A DNA stretch of 51,924 nt, from positions 1 through 51,924 of the forward strand of contig CANNDT010000024.1 in NCBI GenBank assembly GCA_947503365.1, in the 5' to 3' direction. The notes beneath the pieces are model-generated. The model saw only the letters and a list, made by a program, of their open reading frames with translations, had not been told where the DNA came from and searched no databases. This document shows positions 40,857 through 48,864 of this stretch, in pieces (within the stretch, counting starts at the first letter, position 1; the number at the start of each line of letters is the position of its first letter). Position numbers and translations under genes: made by a program. The DNA is from CANNDT01 sp945876205 (lineage in GTDB: Bacteria > Acidobacteriota > Vicinamibacteria > Vicinamibacterales > UBA2999).

Positions 40857-40887
40857 CTGAAGAGTACCTGACGTTTTCTTCAGGTAC
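40857..40887 (-). promoter_or_regulatory. Direct-repeat regulatory element, site D (HupE-anchor unit), overlapping a hairpin
   Basis: Read toward HupE, GTCAG (40872-40868) and TTCAG (40861-40857) are 11 bp apart. GATAAC, a -10 candidate, lies at 40835-40830, 21 bp on. The 27-bp core (40857-40883) matches site A at 22 of 27 positions. GTACCTGA and TCAGGTAC (40864-40871, 40880-40887) also form a perfect 8-bp palindrome, so part of this could serve as a terminator for the gene at 40905, although no T-tract follows. Confidence 0.55.
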
Positions 40888-40904
40888 AGGCCCGATCAAT
40901 CCGC

Positions 40905-41228
40905 CTATTTCTGGCCGCCTCGGCCAATGGGCGGCACGAGGCGTATCTCGAGCGCCAGCAGATCGTCTTCGCTGTCGCCGTAGGCGTCAACCACGACGGT
41001 CTCACCGACCTTGAGCGCGGCTGCGTCGACCTTTTTCCTGTCACGGGAAATCGCCGTCTGCTTGTCGATCCTGATCGACACGATCGTTCCCTCCCTTTTC
41101 TTGACGTCAATGGCCGAGCCCGCCTGTTTGCTGATCGTGCCGATGACGCGGAAGTCTTCGTGGGCAGAGAGCGAGAGCGCGCCGCCCAGCACGATCGCGA
41201 CGATGGCCATGGTCCTGATCGTTCGCAT
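40905..41228 (-). CDS. Small exported beta-barrel (OB-like) protein, DUF5666-like
   Basis: The 107-residue protein has a signal peptide (1-22, LSLSAHED) and a compact beta domain: FRVIGTISKQAGSAIDVKKREGTIVSIRID, then DAAALKVGETVVVDAYGDSEDDLLALEIRLVP. The pattern of short strands with a turn at KVGETVVV is like DUF5666/OB-fold periplasmic proteins. If cleaved at the AxA-like site, a histidine lies at or near the new N-terminus. It is the last gene of the czcCBA-YcnI-anchor unit (16 bp after the anchor). Confidence 0.65.
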   Translation of the reverse strand: MRTIRTMAIVAIVLGGALSLSAHEDFRVIGTISKQAGSAIDVKKREGTIVSIRIDKQTAISRDRKKVDAAALKVGETVVVDAYGDSEDDLLALEIRLVPPIGRGGQK

Positions 41229-41244
41229 GGTGGTGTCCTCTTGG

Positions 41245-41889
41245 TTAGTTGCTCGCGGGAATGGCGTCGAGCGCGCGCACTTCGCGGGCCTGCCGGGTCC
41301 CGTCGAAATGGAACTCGTGAGCCGACGTATAAAATCCGGCGGTCGTCACCTTCACGGTGATCGTGTCTCCACCGGGATTCTCCCAATACCACCCGTGTAT
41401 GCCTGAGAAGGGCGCCGTGAAGCTGCCATCCGCCGCGCGCCGCGTGGTCTTTTCGTACGACTGCGCGGCGCTGCTCGGCTGTCCATCAGGGTCGCCATGA
41501 AAGTCATGGATGACATCGGCGCTCGCCATCCACGAGAACACCATGCTCGCATCCTTCTCGAGGTGGTACTTGTATTCGACGTATTCGTACGGACCGAGCA
41601 CGAACTGCCGCGAGTCGATCTTGTACGGCCCCGGATAGAGCGCCGCCGGGCCCTCTTGCACCGGCGTCAACCTCCCGCCGGTCGGCAGTACGGCGGCCGC
41701 CTCCGGGGCTGGCGCCGCCATCCCCGACAGGCCAAGCGCTTTGCCGGTCCCCAGCGGATCGATGCCGTACTCCGCCGGCAGCACGGCGGTGACGAGTATG
41801 GTTCCCGCGATCAGCAACGCGACGGCGGTGGCGCGGACCAGCGCTCGCGTCGTCGGAACGTGCGGTGTGGCCGTTGACAGGCGATCCAT
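41245..41889 (-). CDS. Transmembrane anchor protein (copy 2 of 3)
   Basis: The 214-residue paralogue of the proteins at 39494 and 50048 has one N-terminal helix (about 17-37), LPAEYGIDPLGTGKALGL, and the same periplasmic domain with VEYKYHLEKDASMVFSWMAS, DFHGDPDGQ, SFTAPFSGIHGWYWENPGGDTITVKVTTAGFY. Unlike the other two copies it is not next to a HupE gene; it follows the YcnI-like gene by 4 bp at the end of the czc operon. It therefore seems tied to the efflux system rather than only to HupE. Confidence 0.73.
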   Translation of the reverse strand: MDRLSTATPHVPTTRALVRATAVALLIAGTILVTAVLPAEYGIDPLGTGKALGLSGMAAPAPEAAAVLPTGGRLTPVQEGPAALYPGPYKIDSRQFVLGPYEYVEYKYHLEKDASMVFSWMASADVIHDFHGDPDGQPSSAAQSYEKTTRRAADGSFTAPFSGIHGWYWENPGGDTITVKVTTAGFYTSAHEFHFDGTRQAREVRALDAIPASN

Positions 41890-41893
41890 CGCG

Positions 41894-42358
41894 TTACTGC
41901 GTCGCGGCCGGCCGCGGCGCCAGCGCCGTGACCGCGGTCGGGTAGGTTCCGCGAGGACCCTTCGTCCAGTCCGTGACCGTGCCGTCGGCGAAGCGCTGCC
42001 GCAGGATCCAGACGACCTCCTTCTTGTCGCGGGGGTTGCGGGCGACGAACGCGGCCTCGATGAACTCGCCTGGCTTGACGTCGGCGTGAATCGTCATCGA
42101 CGCAATCCGGTCGTCCTTGCGCGTGACCGTGTACGTCCAACCCATCGGTACCTGGACCGTTTCGACGATGACGCCGTCGGGAAACTCGATCTCCGCTCCG
42201 GTGGTCGCGACCTTGCCCTCGGTCGGGATCCGGATCGTGTACTTCTCGGTCGCCCCGGCCATCGACGCGCGTGGAGTGATGCTGACGTGCGCGTAGGCCA
42301 TCGTTGGAAACGCGAGCGCCGCCACGGTGACGGCGGCTCGAAGGATGTTCATGGTCAT
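41894..42358 (-). CDS. YcnI-like (DUF1775) periplasmic copper-binding-type protein
   Basis: The 154-residue protein has a signal peptide ending AYA, so the mature protein should begin HVSITPRAS, the N-terminal histidine that binds copper in YcnI-family proteins. PVPMGWTYTVTRKDDR-like and GEFIEAAFVARNPRDKKEVVWILRQRFADG segments match the DUF1775 fold. ATG 42358 has AGGAGC upstream; an earlier in-frame start lies within czcA. It is 16 bp after czcA and probably supplies a metal-chaperone function to the operon. Confidence 0.83.
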   Translation of the reverse strand: MTMNILRAAVTVAALAFPTMAYAHVSITPRASMAGATEKYTIRIPTEGKVATTGAEIEFPDGVIVETVQVPMGWTYTVTRKDDRIASMTIHADVKPGEFIEAAFVARNPRDKKEVVWILRQRFADGTVTDWTKGPRGTYPTAVTALAPRPAATQ

Positions 42359-42374
42359 TGGTTGCTCCTGAGGC

Positions 42375-45300
42375 TCACGCCTCGGTTGATGGTGCAGGTT
42401 TCCCATAGCGCAAGTACAGCGTCGGCACGACCGCCATGTTGAGGAAGGTCGAGGTCACCAAGCCGCACAAAATCACGATCGCCATCGGTGTCTGGATCTC
42501 GCTGCCAGACTGTCCGCCTCCAAGAGCCAGCGGAATCAGCGCCAGCCCCGCGGCCATCGCCGTCATGAGAATCGGCACCAGCCGTTCGCGCGCGCCGCGT
42601 TCCACGGCCTCGCGGAAGTCGGTCACGCCCTCTTCGTTCATCAGGTGCTGGATGTGCGACACGAGCATGATCCCATTCCGCGTGGCGATGCCGAACAGCG
42701 TGATGAAACCGATCATCGTCGCCACATTCAGAATGCCCCCGGAAAGGAACACGCCGACGACGCCTCCGATCAGGGCGAGCGGCAGGTTCACCATGATGAG
42801 CAGCGCGTCTCGGGCGCGTCCGAACGCCAGCACCAGCAGCATGAACAAGCCGGCGATCGCCACCGCGCCGAGCGCCAGCAGTCGCTGTGACGCGCTCTGT
42901 TCACTTTCGAACTGGCCGCCATACTCCACGCGGTAGCCGACGGGCATCGTCACCGACTCTCCAATCGCCGTCCTGATGTCATCGACGACGCTGCCGAGAT
43001 CGCGCCCGGCGACGTTGCACGAGATGACGATGCGCCGTTGCACGTTCTCGCGAAGCACCATGTTCGGCCCCTGCTCGCGCCGTACTTCTGCGAGCAGCCG
43101 GACGGGCACGACCGCGCCGCCGGGCGTGTCGACCGGCAGATCGGCGATGCGATCGAAATCCGCACTGTTCGCGCCGTCGAACTTGACGGTGAGATCGAAT
43201 GCGGTGCCGCGGTCGAAGATCCGCCCGACGGTCGCGCCCGCGAAGCTCGTTTCGATGGCTTCCGCGACATCGGCTGGCCGCAGCCCGTAGCGCGCGATCG
43301 TCGGGCGATTCAGGATGAAGCGCACGAACGGCACGTCCATCTGCTGCTCGAGCGACAAGTCCGCAACGCCGGGGACGCCAGCCATGGCCTCGCGCACCCT
43401 CTCGCCAAGCCGACGCAGCGTGCCGAGGTCGTCGCCGAACACCTTGACGGCGATGTTCGCGCGCGTGCCCGACAGCATGTGGTCGATGCGGTGCGAGATC
43501 GGCTGCCCGATCGTGACGTTGGTGCCGGGCAGCGTCGAAAACTGCCGCCGCAGCTCCAGCAGCAGCTGATCGCGCGGCCGATCGGTGTCGCGCAGGCCGA
43601 CGTCGATTTCCGCCGCCTCGACGCCCTGCACGTGCTCGTCGTATTCCGCTCGGCCAGTCCGGCGGGCGGTCGCGACGACCTCGGGCTGGGACAGCAGGAT
43701 CTGCTCGACGCGCTTGCCGATCTCGTCCGACTTGGCGAGCGACGTGCCGGGCAGGGTATTCGCCTGCACGGTCAGGCTGCCTTCGTGAAACTCCGGCAGG
43801 AACGCGGTGCCCGCGCGTGTCAGTGCCACGCCGGCTGCGACGAGCAACACCAGCGCGCCCGCGACGACCGTATGCGGGTGGTTGAGGATGCCTGGCAGTA
43901 CGCCGGAGAAGCGCTTCTTGAGGACGCGCGTCAGCCAGCCATCATGACCGCGTTGAATCGATGGAGCATTCGGCAGGAAGGCATAGCAGAGCGCCGGCGT
44001 CACGAAGATCGCGACCGCCAGCGATGCCAGCAGGGCGACGATATACGCGAACGCCAGTGGCGTCAGCAGGCGTCCTTCGATGCCGGCCAGGCCGAACACC
44101 GGGAGGAACACGAGCACGATGATGATCGTGGCAAACACGATCGAGGAGCGAATCTCGAGCGTGGCGTCTCGCACGACCGCCGCCGCCGGCAGCCGCTCGG
44201 CCTCCGGTCGCCCATGGTTTTCCCGCAGGCGGCGGACGACGTTCTCGACATCGATGATCGCATCGTCTACGAGGGCGCCGATGGCAATCGCCATCCCGCC
44301 AAGCGTCATCGTGTTGATGCTGGCGTCAAAGAAGCGCAGCGCGAGGACGGCGGCCGCCAGCGAGAGCGGCATCGCGGTCAATGTGATTGCCGCGGCACGC
44401 AGGTTGGCGAGGAACAGCAGGACGATGACGATGACGAGGATGCCGCCGTCGCGAAGCGCCTTGATGACGTTGTCGACCGCGACCTCGATGAAGTCGGACT
44501 GGCGGAAGATCCGCCGGTCGATCGTCATCCCTGCGGGGAGCTCTGCCTGAAGGGTATCGAGGGCGCGGTCGAGCCGCGCGGTGACTTCGATGGTGTTGGC
44601 CCCGGGCTGCTTCTGCACCCCGACAATCACGGCGGGCTTGCCGCTTCGCGATCCCTCGCCGCGCTTGAACGCGGCGCCCTCGCGGACGTCGGCGACATCC
44701 CGCACCATCACCGAGCGATCGCCCCGAAGCGCGACGAGCGTGTCGCCGATTTCATCCGCCGTATGCACACGGCCGATGGCCTCGAGGACGTATTCCTGAG
44801 CCCCCTCCGTGTAGATGCCGGCGGACGTGTTCTGGCTGGCGCCCCTGACCGCATCGAGCAATTCGGTGAGCGAGACGCTGTTGGCGCGCAAGGCGTCGGG
44901 GTGCGCCACCACCTGGAACTGCCGTTCCGCTCCGCCGATCGGCGTCACCTGCGACACGCCAGGCACCGCCAGCAGGCGCCGCCGCACCGTGGTGTCGGCG
45001 ATCGTCCGCAGCGTCAGCGGGTCATCGCGCTCCGACGAGATCGCGAAGAACAGGATCTCCCCCATGATCGACGAAATGGGCGCCAGGATTGGGCGTTCCA
45101 CCTGCGGCGGCAGGTTGCCGGCGACGAGCGCGAGCTTCTCGGCGACGAGCTGCCTGGCGAGGAAGATATCGGTTCCCCAGTCGAACTCGACCCACACCAC
45201 GGCGATGCCCACCGCCGTGGCGGAACGAACGCGCCGCACGTCGGACGCACCGTTGATCGCGCTTTCAATCGGGAACGTGACGAGCGACTCCATCTCCTCG

Positions 45301-45470
45301 GGCGCCATGCCCTGGCCCTCGGCGAGGATGGTGACCGTGGGCGCCGTCAGATCGGGAAAGACGTCGACCGGCATCTGGCGCGCCGTCCAGGCCCCCGCCG
45401 CGAAGAGCACGAGCGAGAGTCCAATGACGAGCCAGTAGTGCTCGATCGACCATTGAATGATGCGTTTCAT
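42375..45470 (-). CDS. czcA: CzcA/CusA-type heavy-metal RND efflux pump
   Basis: The 1031-residue HME-RND transporter has the first helix at 11-31, MPVDVFPDLTAPTVTILAEG, MESLVTFPIESAINGASDVRRVRS, and the TM4 region AIAIGALVDDAIIDVENVVRRL. Normal porter sequence runs through to VVPTLYLRYGK. Its length is usual for the family, unlike the pump at 28035. The TM4 residues (VDD and E rather than the DFG-x-D of CzcA) are like those of several CusA/CzcA relatives, so divalent versus monovalent specificity cannot be called. It lies 8 bp after czcB. Confidence 0.9.
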   Translation of the reverse strand: MKRIIQWSIEHYWLVIGLSLVLFAAGAWTARQMPVDVFPDLTAPTVTILAEGQGMAPEEMESLVTFPIESAINGASDVRRVRSATAVGIAVVWVEFDWGTDIFLARQLVAEKLALVAGNLPPQVERPILAPISSIMGEILFFAISSERDDPLTLRTIADTTVRRRLLAVPGVSQVTPIGGAERQFQVVAHPDALRANSVSLTELLDAVRGASQNTSAGIYTEGAQEYVLEAIGRVHTADEIGDTLVALRGDRSVMVRDVADVREGAAFKRGEGSRSGKPAVIVGVQKQPGANTIEVTARLDRALDTLQAELPAGMTIDRRIFRQSDFIEVAVDNVIKALRDGGILVIVIVLLFLANLRAAAITLTAMPLSLAAAVLALRFFDASINTMTLGGMAIAIGALVDDAIIDVENVVRRLRENHGRPEAERLPAAAVVRDATLEIRSSIVFATIIIVLVFLPVFGLAGIEGRLLTPLAFAYIVALLASLAVAIFVTPALCYAFLPNAPSIQRGHDGWLTRVLKKRFSGVLPGILNHPHTVVAGALVLLVAAGVALTRAGTAFLPEFHEGSLTVQANTLPGTSLAKSDEIGKRVEQILLSQPEVVATARRTGRAEYDEHVQGVEAAEIDVGLRDTDRPRDQLLLELRRQFSTLPGTNVTIGQPISHRIDHMLSGTRANIAVKVFGDDLGTLRRLGERVREAMAGVPGVADLSLEQQMDVPFVRFILNRPTIARYGLRPADVAEAIETSFAGATVGRIFDRGTAFDLTVKFDGANSADFDRIADLPVDTPGGAVVPVRLLAEVRREQGPNMVLRENVQRRIVISCNVAGRDLGSVVDDIRTAIGESVTMPVGYRVEYGGQFESEQSASQRLLALGAVAIAGLFMLLVLAFGRARDALLIMVNLPLALIGGVVGVFLSGGILNVATMIGFITLFGIATRNGIMLVSHIQHLMNEEGVTDFREAVERGARERLVPILMTAMAAGLALIPLALGGGQSGSEIQTPMAIVILCGLVTSTFLNMAVVPTLYLRYGKPAPSTEA

Positions 45471-45478
45471 GACGGCCT

Positions 45479-47092
45479 CTAGTGAACGTGACCTTCGGCC
45501 GCCAGCCCCTTGGCCGCGGACGCGAGCTGCACTTCGTACGCGCCGCGTGTCACCACGCGGTCCCCGGCGGCGACGCCGCTCTTGATGCCCACCAGGTCGC
45601 CGTCACGCCCCGCAATCTCGACGAAGCGGCGTGCGAAGCTCTCGCCGCTTGCGTGCACGAAGACGTACGGACGTCCCGATTCCATCAGAACGGCTTCTTT
45701 CGGGACGGTCGGCACGCGGATCTGCTCGCGTGTGTACAACACGGCGGTTCCTGTCTGGCCGAGCAGGAGCTGACCGCCCGGATTGTCGACTTCGAACTGG
45801 ACGGTGAGCGCACGCGTCTCCGGGCTGATGACGCCGGAATCATGCATGTGGTGCGGCTTCAGTGGAATCGGGTCTGCGCGACCGGGGATCTCGAGCGCGA
45901 TCGCATCGATGTTGCGCGTGACTCCCACGTCAGCCGCCGGCACCATCGCCTGCAGCTCCACTTCATCGATCTTGACGATCTTGAAGAGCGGCGCTCCCTC
46001 GTCGTACGACGCGCCGAGCGTGGCCATGACCTCAGACACTTTTCCGGATATCGGCGCCAGCAACGCGAATGCGTTTCCCGATGCCGCGCCTCCCCCGGTA
46101 CGTAACGTCTGATCGCGTTGCGCCAGGCGCGCCTCCGCGGCGCGCAACTGCGCCTCGGCGACGGTGACGCCGCGGCGTGCCTCCTCGACCCGCCGGGCTG
46201 GGACAGCGCGGTCCGCCAGGAGCCGCTCGGCGCGCGTCTGTTCGGCGCGGGCGGCCTCTGCCGCGCCCTGTGCCTCCGCGACTGCCGCGGCAAGCGTCGC
46301 GCGATCGTCGCCGACGGTCAGTCTCGGCTCCAGCCGGCCGAGCGCCTGCCCGGCGCGAACCATGGCGCCAATCGGCACCAGCGTGCTCGCGGCGAATCGC
46401 CCCGCGGCGGGGGCCGACACGATCGCCTCACCACCGGTCACCGGTTGAATCGCGGCGGGCACGCGAACAGACCGTCGAAGGTCGCCGTCGCGCACGAGCA
46501 CCGTGGCGAACGGATTGGTCCACTGCTGCTCCTTCAGGTACGCGATTGCCGTCGCGTCACCTTCGGGCTGCTTCTCCGCGTCGGCGATGCCCGCCGCTTC
46601 GTCGGGAAACACCACCGTCGTGCCGAGATCGTGGCGGTCTTCCAGGCCGGGCGCGCGCACCAGCAGCGCCCATGTGTACCGTCCGGCCGGCGGAAGCGTG
46701 CCTTCGACGCGAAACGCACCCGGTCGCAGCGGATCGGAGCCCGGCAGCGTGACCGACGCCCCGCCGGCTTCAGGTGTCATCTCGATGCTCGGACGACCTG
46801 CATTGAGGGCGGTGAAATCGGCGAGCTTGGTGAGGTGGACGGCAAACCGCACCGTCTGCCCGGCGACGAGCGGCGGATGTTCCATGAACAATTCGCTCTT
46901 GTCCGTCCAGCTCGTCACGTCGAGCGTCGGTACCTCCGCCGGCGGCTGCTCGGCCGGCCTCGCGCAGCCCCACGCCAGACCCATTGCGAGACAACACGCC
47001 AGGACCGGCGTTTTCGGTACCCGAAGCCACGGAGGCACGCCGTGTCTCTGTGTCTCCGTGGCCCGTGCTGTTGAAGAATGTCGAACCTTCAT
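45479..47092 (-). CDS. czcB: CzcB/CusB-type periplasmic adaptor with a repeat-derived N-terminus
   Basis: The 537-residue adaptor has a lipobox-like LAWGCARP (cysteine about 43), an extra N-terminal immunoglobulin-like domain (about 60-170), a barrel-sandwich/lipoyl region (IVSAPAAGRFAAS, FALLAPISGKVSEV), a long helical hairpin (AAAVAEAQGAAEAARAEQTRAERLL) and a His-rich PHHMHDSG loop near residue 415. The tail ends AEGHVH, possibly metal-binding. The start at 47092 is fixed by TAAATG with the czcC stop and by GGGAGA 8 bp upstream. Residues about 10-25 (ARATETQRHGVPPWLRV) are encoded by an inserted hairpin repeat ahead of the hydrophobic core of the signal. Confidence 0.85.
   Translation of the reverse strand: MKVRHSSTARATETQRHGVPPWLRVPKTPVLACCLAMGLAWGCARPAEQPPAEVPTLDVTSWTDKSELFMEHPPLVAGQTVRFAVHLTKLADFTALNAGRPSIEMTPEAGGASVTLPGSDPLRPGAFRVEGTLPPAGRYTWALLVRAPGLEDRHDLGTTVVFPDEAAGIADAEKQPEGDATAIAYLKEQQWTNPFATVLVRDGDLRRSVRVPAAIQPVTGGEAIVSAPAAGRFAASTLVPIGAMVRAGQALGRLEPRLTVGDDRATLAAAVAEAQGAAEAARAEQTRAERLLADRAVPARRVEEARRGVTVAEAQLRAAEARLAQRDQTLRTGGGAASGNAFALLAPISGKVSEVMATLGASYDEGAPLFKIVKIDEVELQAMVPAADVGVTRNIDAIALEIPGRADPIPLKPHHMHDSGVISPETRALTVQFEVDNPGGQLLLGQTGTAVLYTREQIRVPTVPKEAVLMESGRPYVFVHASGESFARRFVEIAGRDGDLVGIKSGVAAGDRVVTRGAYEVQLASAAKGLAAEGHVH
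47027..47061. repeat. Hairpin repeat inserted in frame in the czcB leader
   Basis: CCACGGAG (47027-47034) and CTCCGTGG (47054-47061) bracket GCACGCCGTGTCTCTGTGT. This CACGGAG/ACACAGAG type of element resembles the arms of the repeat at 17445-17549 and is normally intergenic. Here it encodes ETQRHGVPPW at the front of the adaptor. Confidence 0.6.
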
Positions 47093-48319
47093 TTACGGAA
47101 TCTCCCATCCACTGGCGTACTCCAGCTCGATTTCCGCCTGTCGGGCTGCGGCGTCGAGCGCCGCCAGCCGGACGCGCGCCGACGCCGACGTGCGGTAGGC
47201 GTCGAGCAATTCGAGGATCGTCCGATCCCCGGCGTCGTAACTGACCTGAGCAATGCGCTCCACCTCGCTGGCGGTGGGCAGCGCGGCGGCGCGGTATCGC
47301 TCCGCGGTGTTCCTGCGGTCGAGGGCGGCCGCGCGCCACGCGCCGATATCGGCTCTCAGCGTGACCGCCAGCGCGTCGAGCCGTGCCTGCGCATGCGCGG
47401 CGCGTGCCTGGGCGAGCGCACGCTCGGGACGTCCACGATCGAACAGGGGCAGCACGGCCTGCACGCTGATCACGCTGCCGACGTCCCCGCCCGCCGCGCT
47501 CGACGATTTCGTGCCGGCGAGGAGCTCGGGCTCGGGAATACGCCGGCGGTCCGCCGCGCGAAGCGCGAACCGAGCGGACTCGAGCTCCTGCCGGAGCGCG
47601 AGGACTTCGCCGCGCGTGCGGATCGCTTCCTCGACCAGCAGGTCAACCGGCGGCAAATCGCGAACCGGCACGACCGCCTCAGCGGCGACCAGCGTCGAGG
47701 GGTCGACGCCTGGCGGGAAGAATCCCGCGAGCGTCGCCTGCGCACGCGCGCGATCGCTTGCGGCGGTTTGGCGATCCGCGTCGACATCGATCACCTCACG
47801 TTCGGATCGCAGCCGATCGAAGCCGGCGGCGTCTCCGGCCGCCTCGCGTTTTTCGAGGATGGCGGTCAATTGCTGGAGTCGCTCCCCCGATCGCGCGAGC
47901 TCGCGCTCGCGCGTCTGCGCGGTGACCAGATCCGCATACGCCAATCGCAGATCCGCGCGTGTGCGCCGGATCGCTTCGTCCGCGCGATTGACCGACGCTT
48001 CGACCAGCGCCGATGCGGAGTCGCGCTCGATCCGGCGCCGTCCAGTCACGGGGAGCGGCTGCAGCACGGTAAACAGGGTTTCCGACACGCCTGCCACCGC
48101 CTCGCGGTCAAGATTGATTCGGGGATTCGGCCACCGTGCCACGCTCAGCACTTCGGCGCGGGCGAGGTCGATGCCCGAGCGAATGGCCCTGACGCGTGGG
48201 CTATCCGCGGAGAGCCGGGCCAGCGCCTCGGATTCCGTGATCGATACCGTTTGGGCGCCCACGCCCGCCGGCAGCGCGAAGGCCGCGGCGAGGATGGCGC
48301 GCACGAGACGCGCACGCAT
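47093..48319 (-). CDS. czcC: TolC-family outer-membrane efflux protein (CzcC)
   Basis: The 408-residue protein has a signal peptide (1-23, VGAQ) and the two-fold OEP repeat with long helices (RVRAIRSGIDLARAEVLSVARWPNPRINLD; ARTRADLRLAYADLVTAQTRERELA). Conserved PLPVTGRRR and VLPLFDRGR turn segments and the late YDAGDRTILELLDAYR are typical of CzcC/CusC. ATG 48319 has AGAGG 8 bp upstream. It opens the czcC-czcB-czcA-ycnI-anchor-OB operon. A terminator separates it from the His-rich gene upstream. Confidence 0.9.
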   Translation of the reverse strand: MRARLVRAILAAAFALPAGVGAQTVSITESEALARLSADSPRVRAIRSGIDLARAEVLSVARWPNPRINLDREAVAGVSETLFTVLQPLPVTGRRRIERDSASALVEASVNRADEAIRRTRADLRLAYADLVTAQTRERELARSGERLQQLTAILEKREAAGDAAGFDRLRSEREVIDVDADRQTAASDRARAQATLAGFFPPGVDPSTLVAAEAVVPVRDLPPVDLLVEEAIRTRGEVLALRQELESARFALRAADRRRIPEPELLAGTKSSSAAGGDVGSVISVQAVLPLFDRGRPERALAQARAAHAQARLDALAVTLRADIGAWRAAALDRRNTAERYRAAALPTASEVERIAQVSYDAGDRTILELLDAYRTSASARVRLAALDAAARQAEIELEYASGWEIP

Positions 48320-48341
48320 ACAGCAACCTCTATGGGAAAAC

Positions 48342-48370
48342 GAAAAAAGACGGACGACGGCTGAACCGTC
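48342..48370 (-). terminator. Rho-independent terminator or attenuator upstream of czcC
   Basis: On the minus strand AGACGG (48370-48365) pairs with CCGTCT (48352-48347) across a 12-base loop and is followed by five T. It ends the His-rich gene transcript. Because it lies 23 bp before czcC in the same direction, it could also attenuate read-through into the efflux operon. Confidence 0.6.
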
Positions 48371-48372
48371 TA

Positions 48373-48777
48373 CTAGGACAGGAAGAGGGGCGGAGCGCGG
48401 GGGGCGAGCGAGTGAGAGAGTGGGGGGTCGTGCCCGTGGACGACGACAACCGAGGAATGGAGTGGTTGTTCGGCTGGCTTCGGCAGCTCGAAGACCGACA
48501 GGGCCATTTCGCCGGCCGGAGTGGCCGGGGCGCTGACGGCGACAAAGAGCAGCAGGTAGACCGCCTGATCGCCGTCGTCATCGTCGTCGACGACCGGACC
48601 AGGTGAATGCGGATGGTGGCTGGCGTGCGTGGCGAAATGACTGTGAACCGCGTCAGCCGCGTGGTGTCCGCTGGCGTGATCGTCCGGATGCGCGTGCACG
48701 AACGGCAGCGTCACGGCCGACACCTGGACGGCGATGGAGAGCCCGACCGCGATGGCCTTGCGGATCACTACGCCCAT
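48373..48777 (-). CDS. Histidine/aspartate-rich exported or membrane protein upstream of czcCBA
   Basis: The 134-residue protein has an N-terminal hydrophobic helix (VGLSIAVQVSAVTL) followed by FVHAHPDDHASGHHAADAVHSHFATHASHHPHS and an acidic run (VVDDDDDGD). A second hydrophobic stretch (YLLLFVAVSAP) and a Pro/His tail (HGHDPPLSHS) follow. The density of His and Asp is typical of metal-buffering proteins placed beside efflux operons. ATG 48777 gives a sensible signal helix; the upstream extension is not protein-like. The family is not recognised, but metal binding is likely. Confidence 0.6.
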   Translation of the reverse strand: MGVVIRKAIAVGLSIAVQVSAVTLPFVHAHPDDHASGHHAADAVHSHFATHASHHPHSPGPVVDDDDDGDQAVYLLLFVAVSAPATPAGEMALSVFELPKPAEQPLHSSVVVVHGHDPPLSHSLAPRAPPLFLS

Positions 48778-48864
48778 TCTTTCCGGTCCATCCGATGCCG
48801 TCAAGGACGCAGCCGGCCGCCCATCAGGTCGTCTCCAGCATCTGACGTGTAGGATACCCAGGTG

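Noticed and set aside
43038..45482. An 814-codon plus-strand frame opposite czcA
   Set aside because: Composition is that of reverse-complemented membrane protein codons; the minus-strand RND pump is unambiguous.
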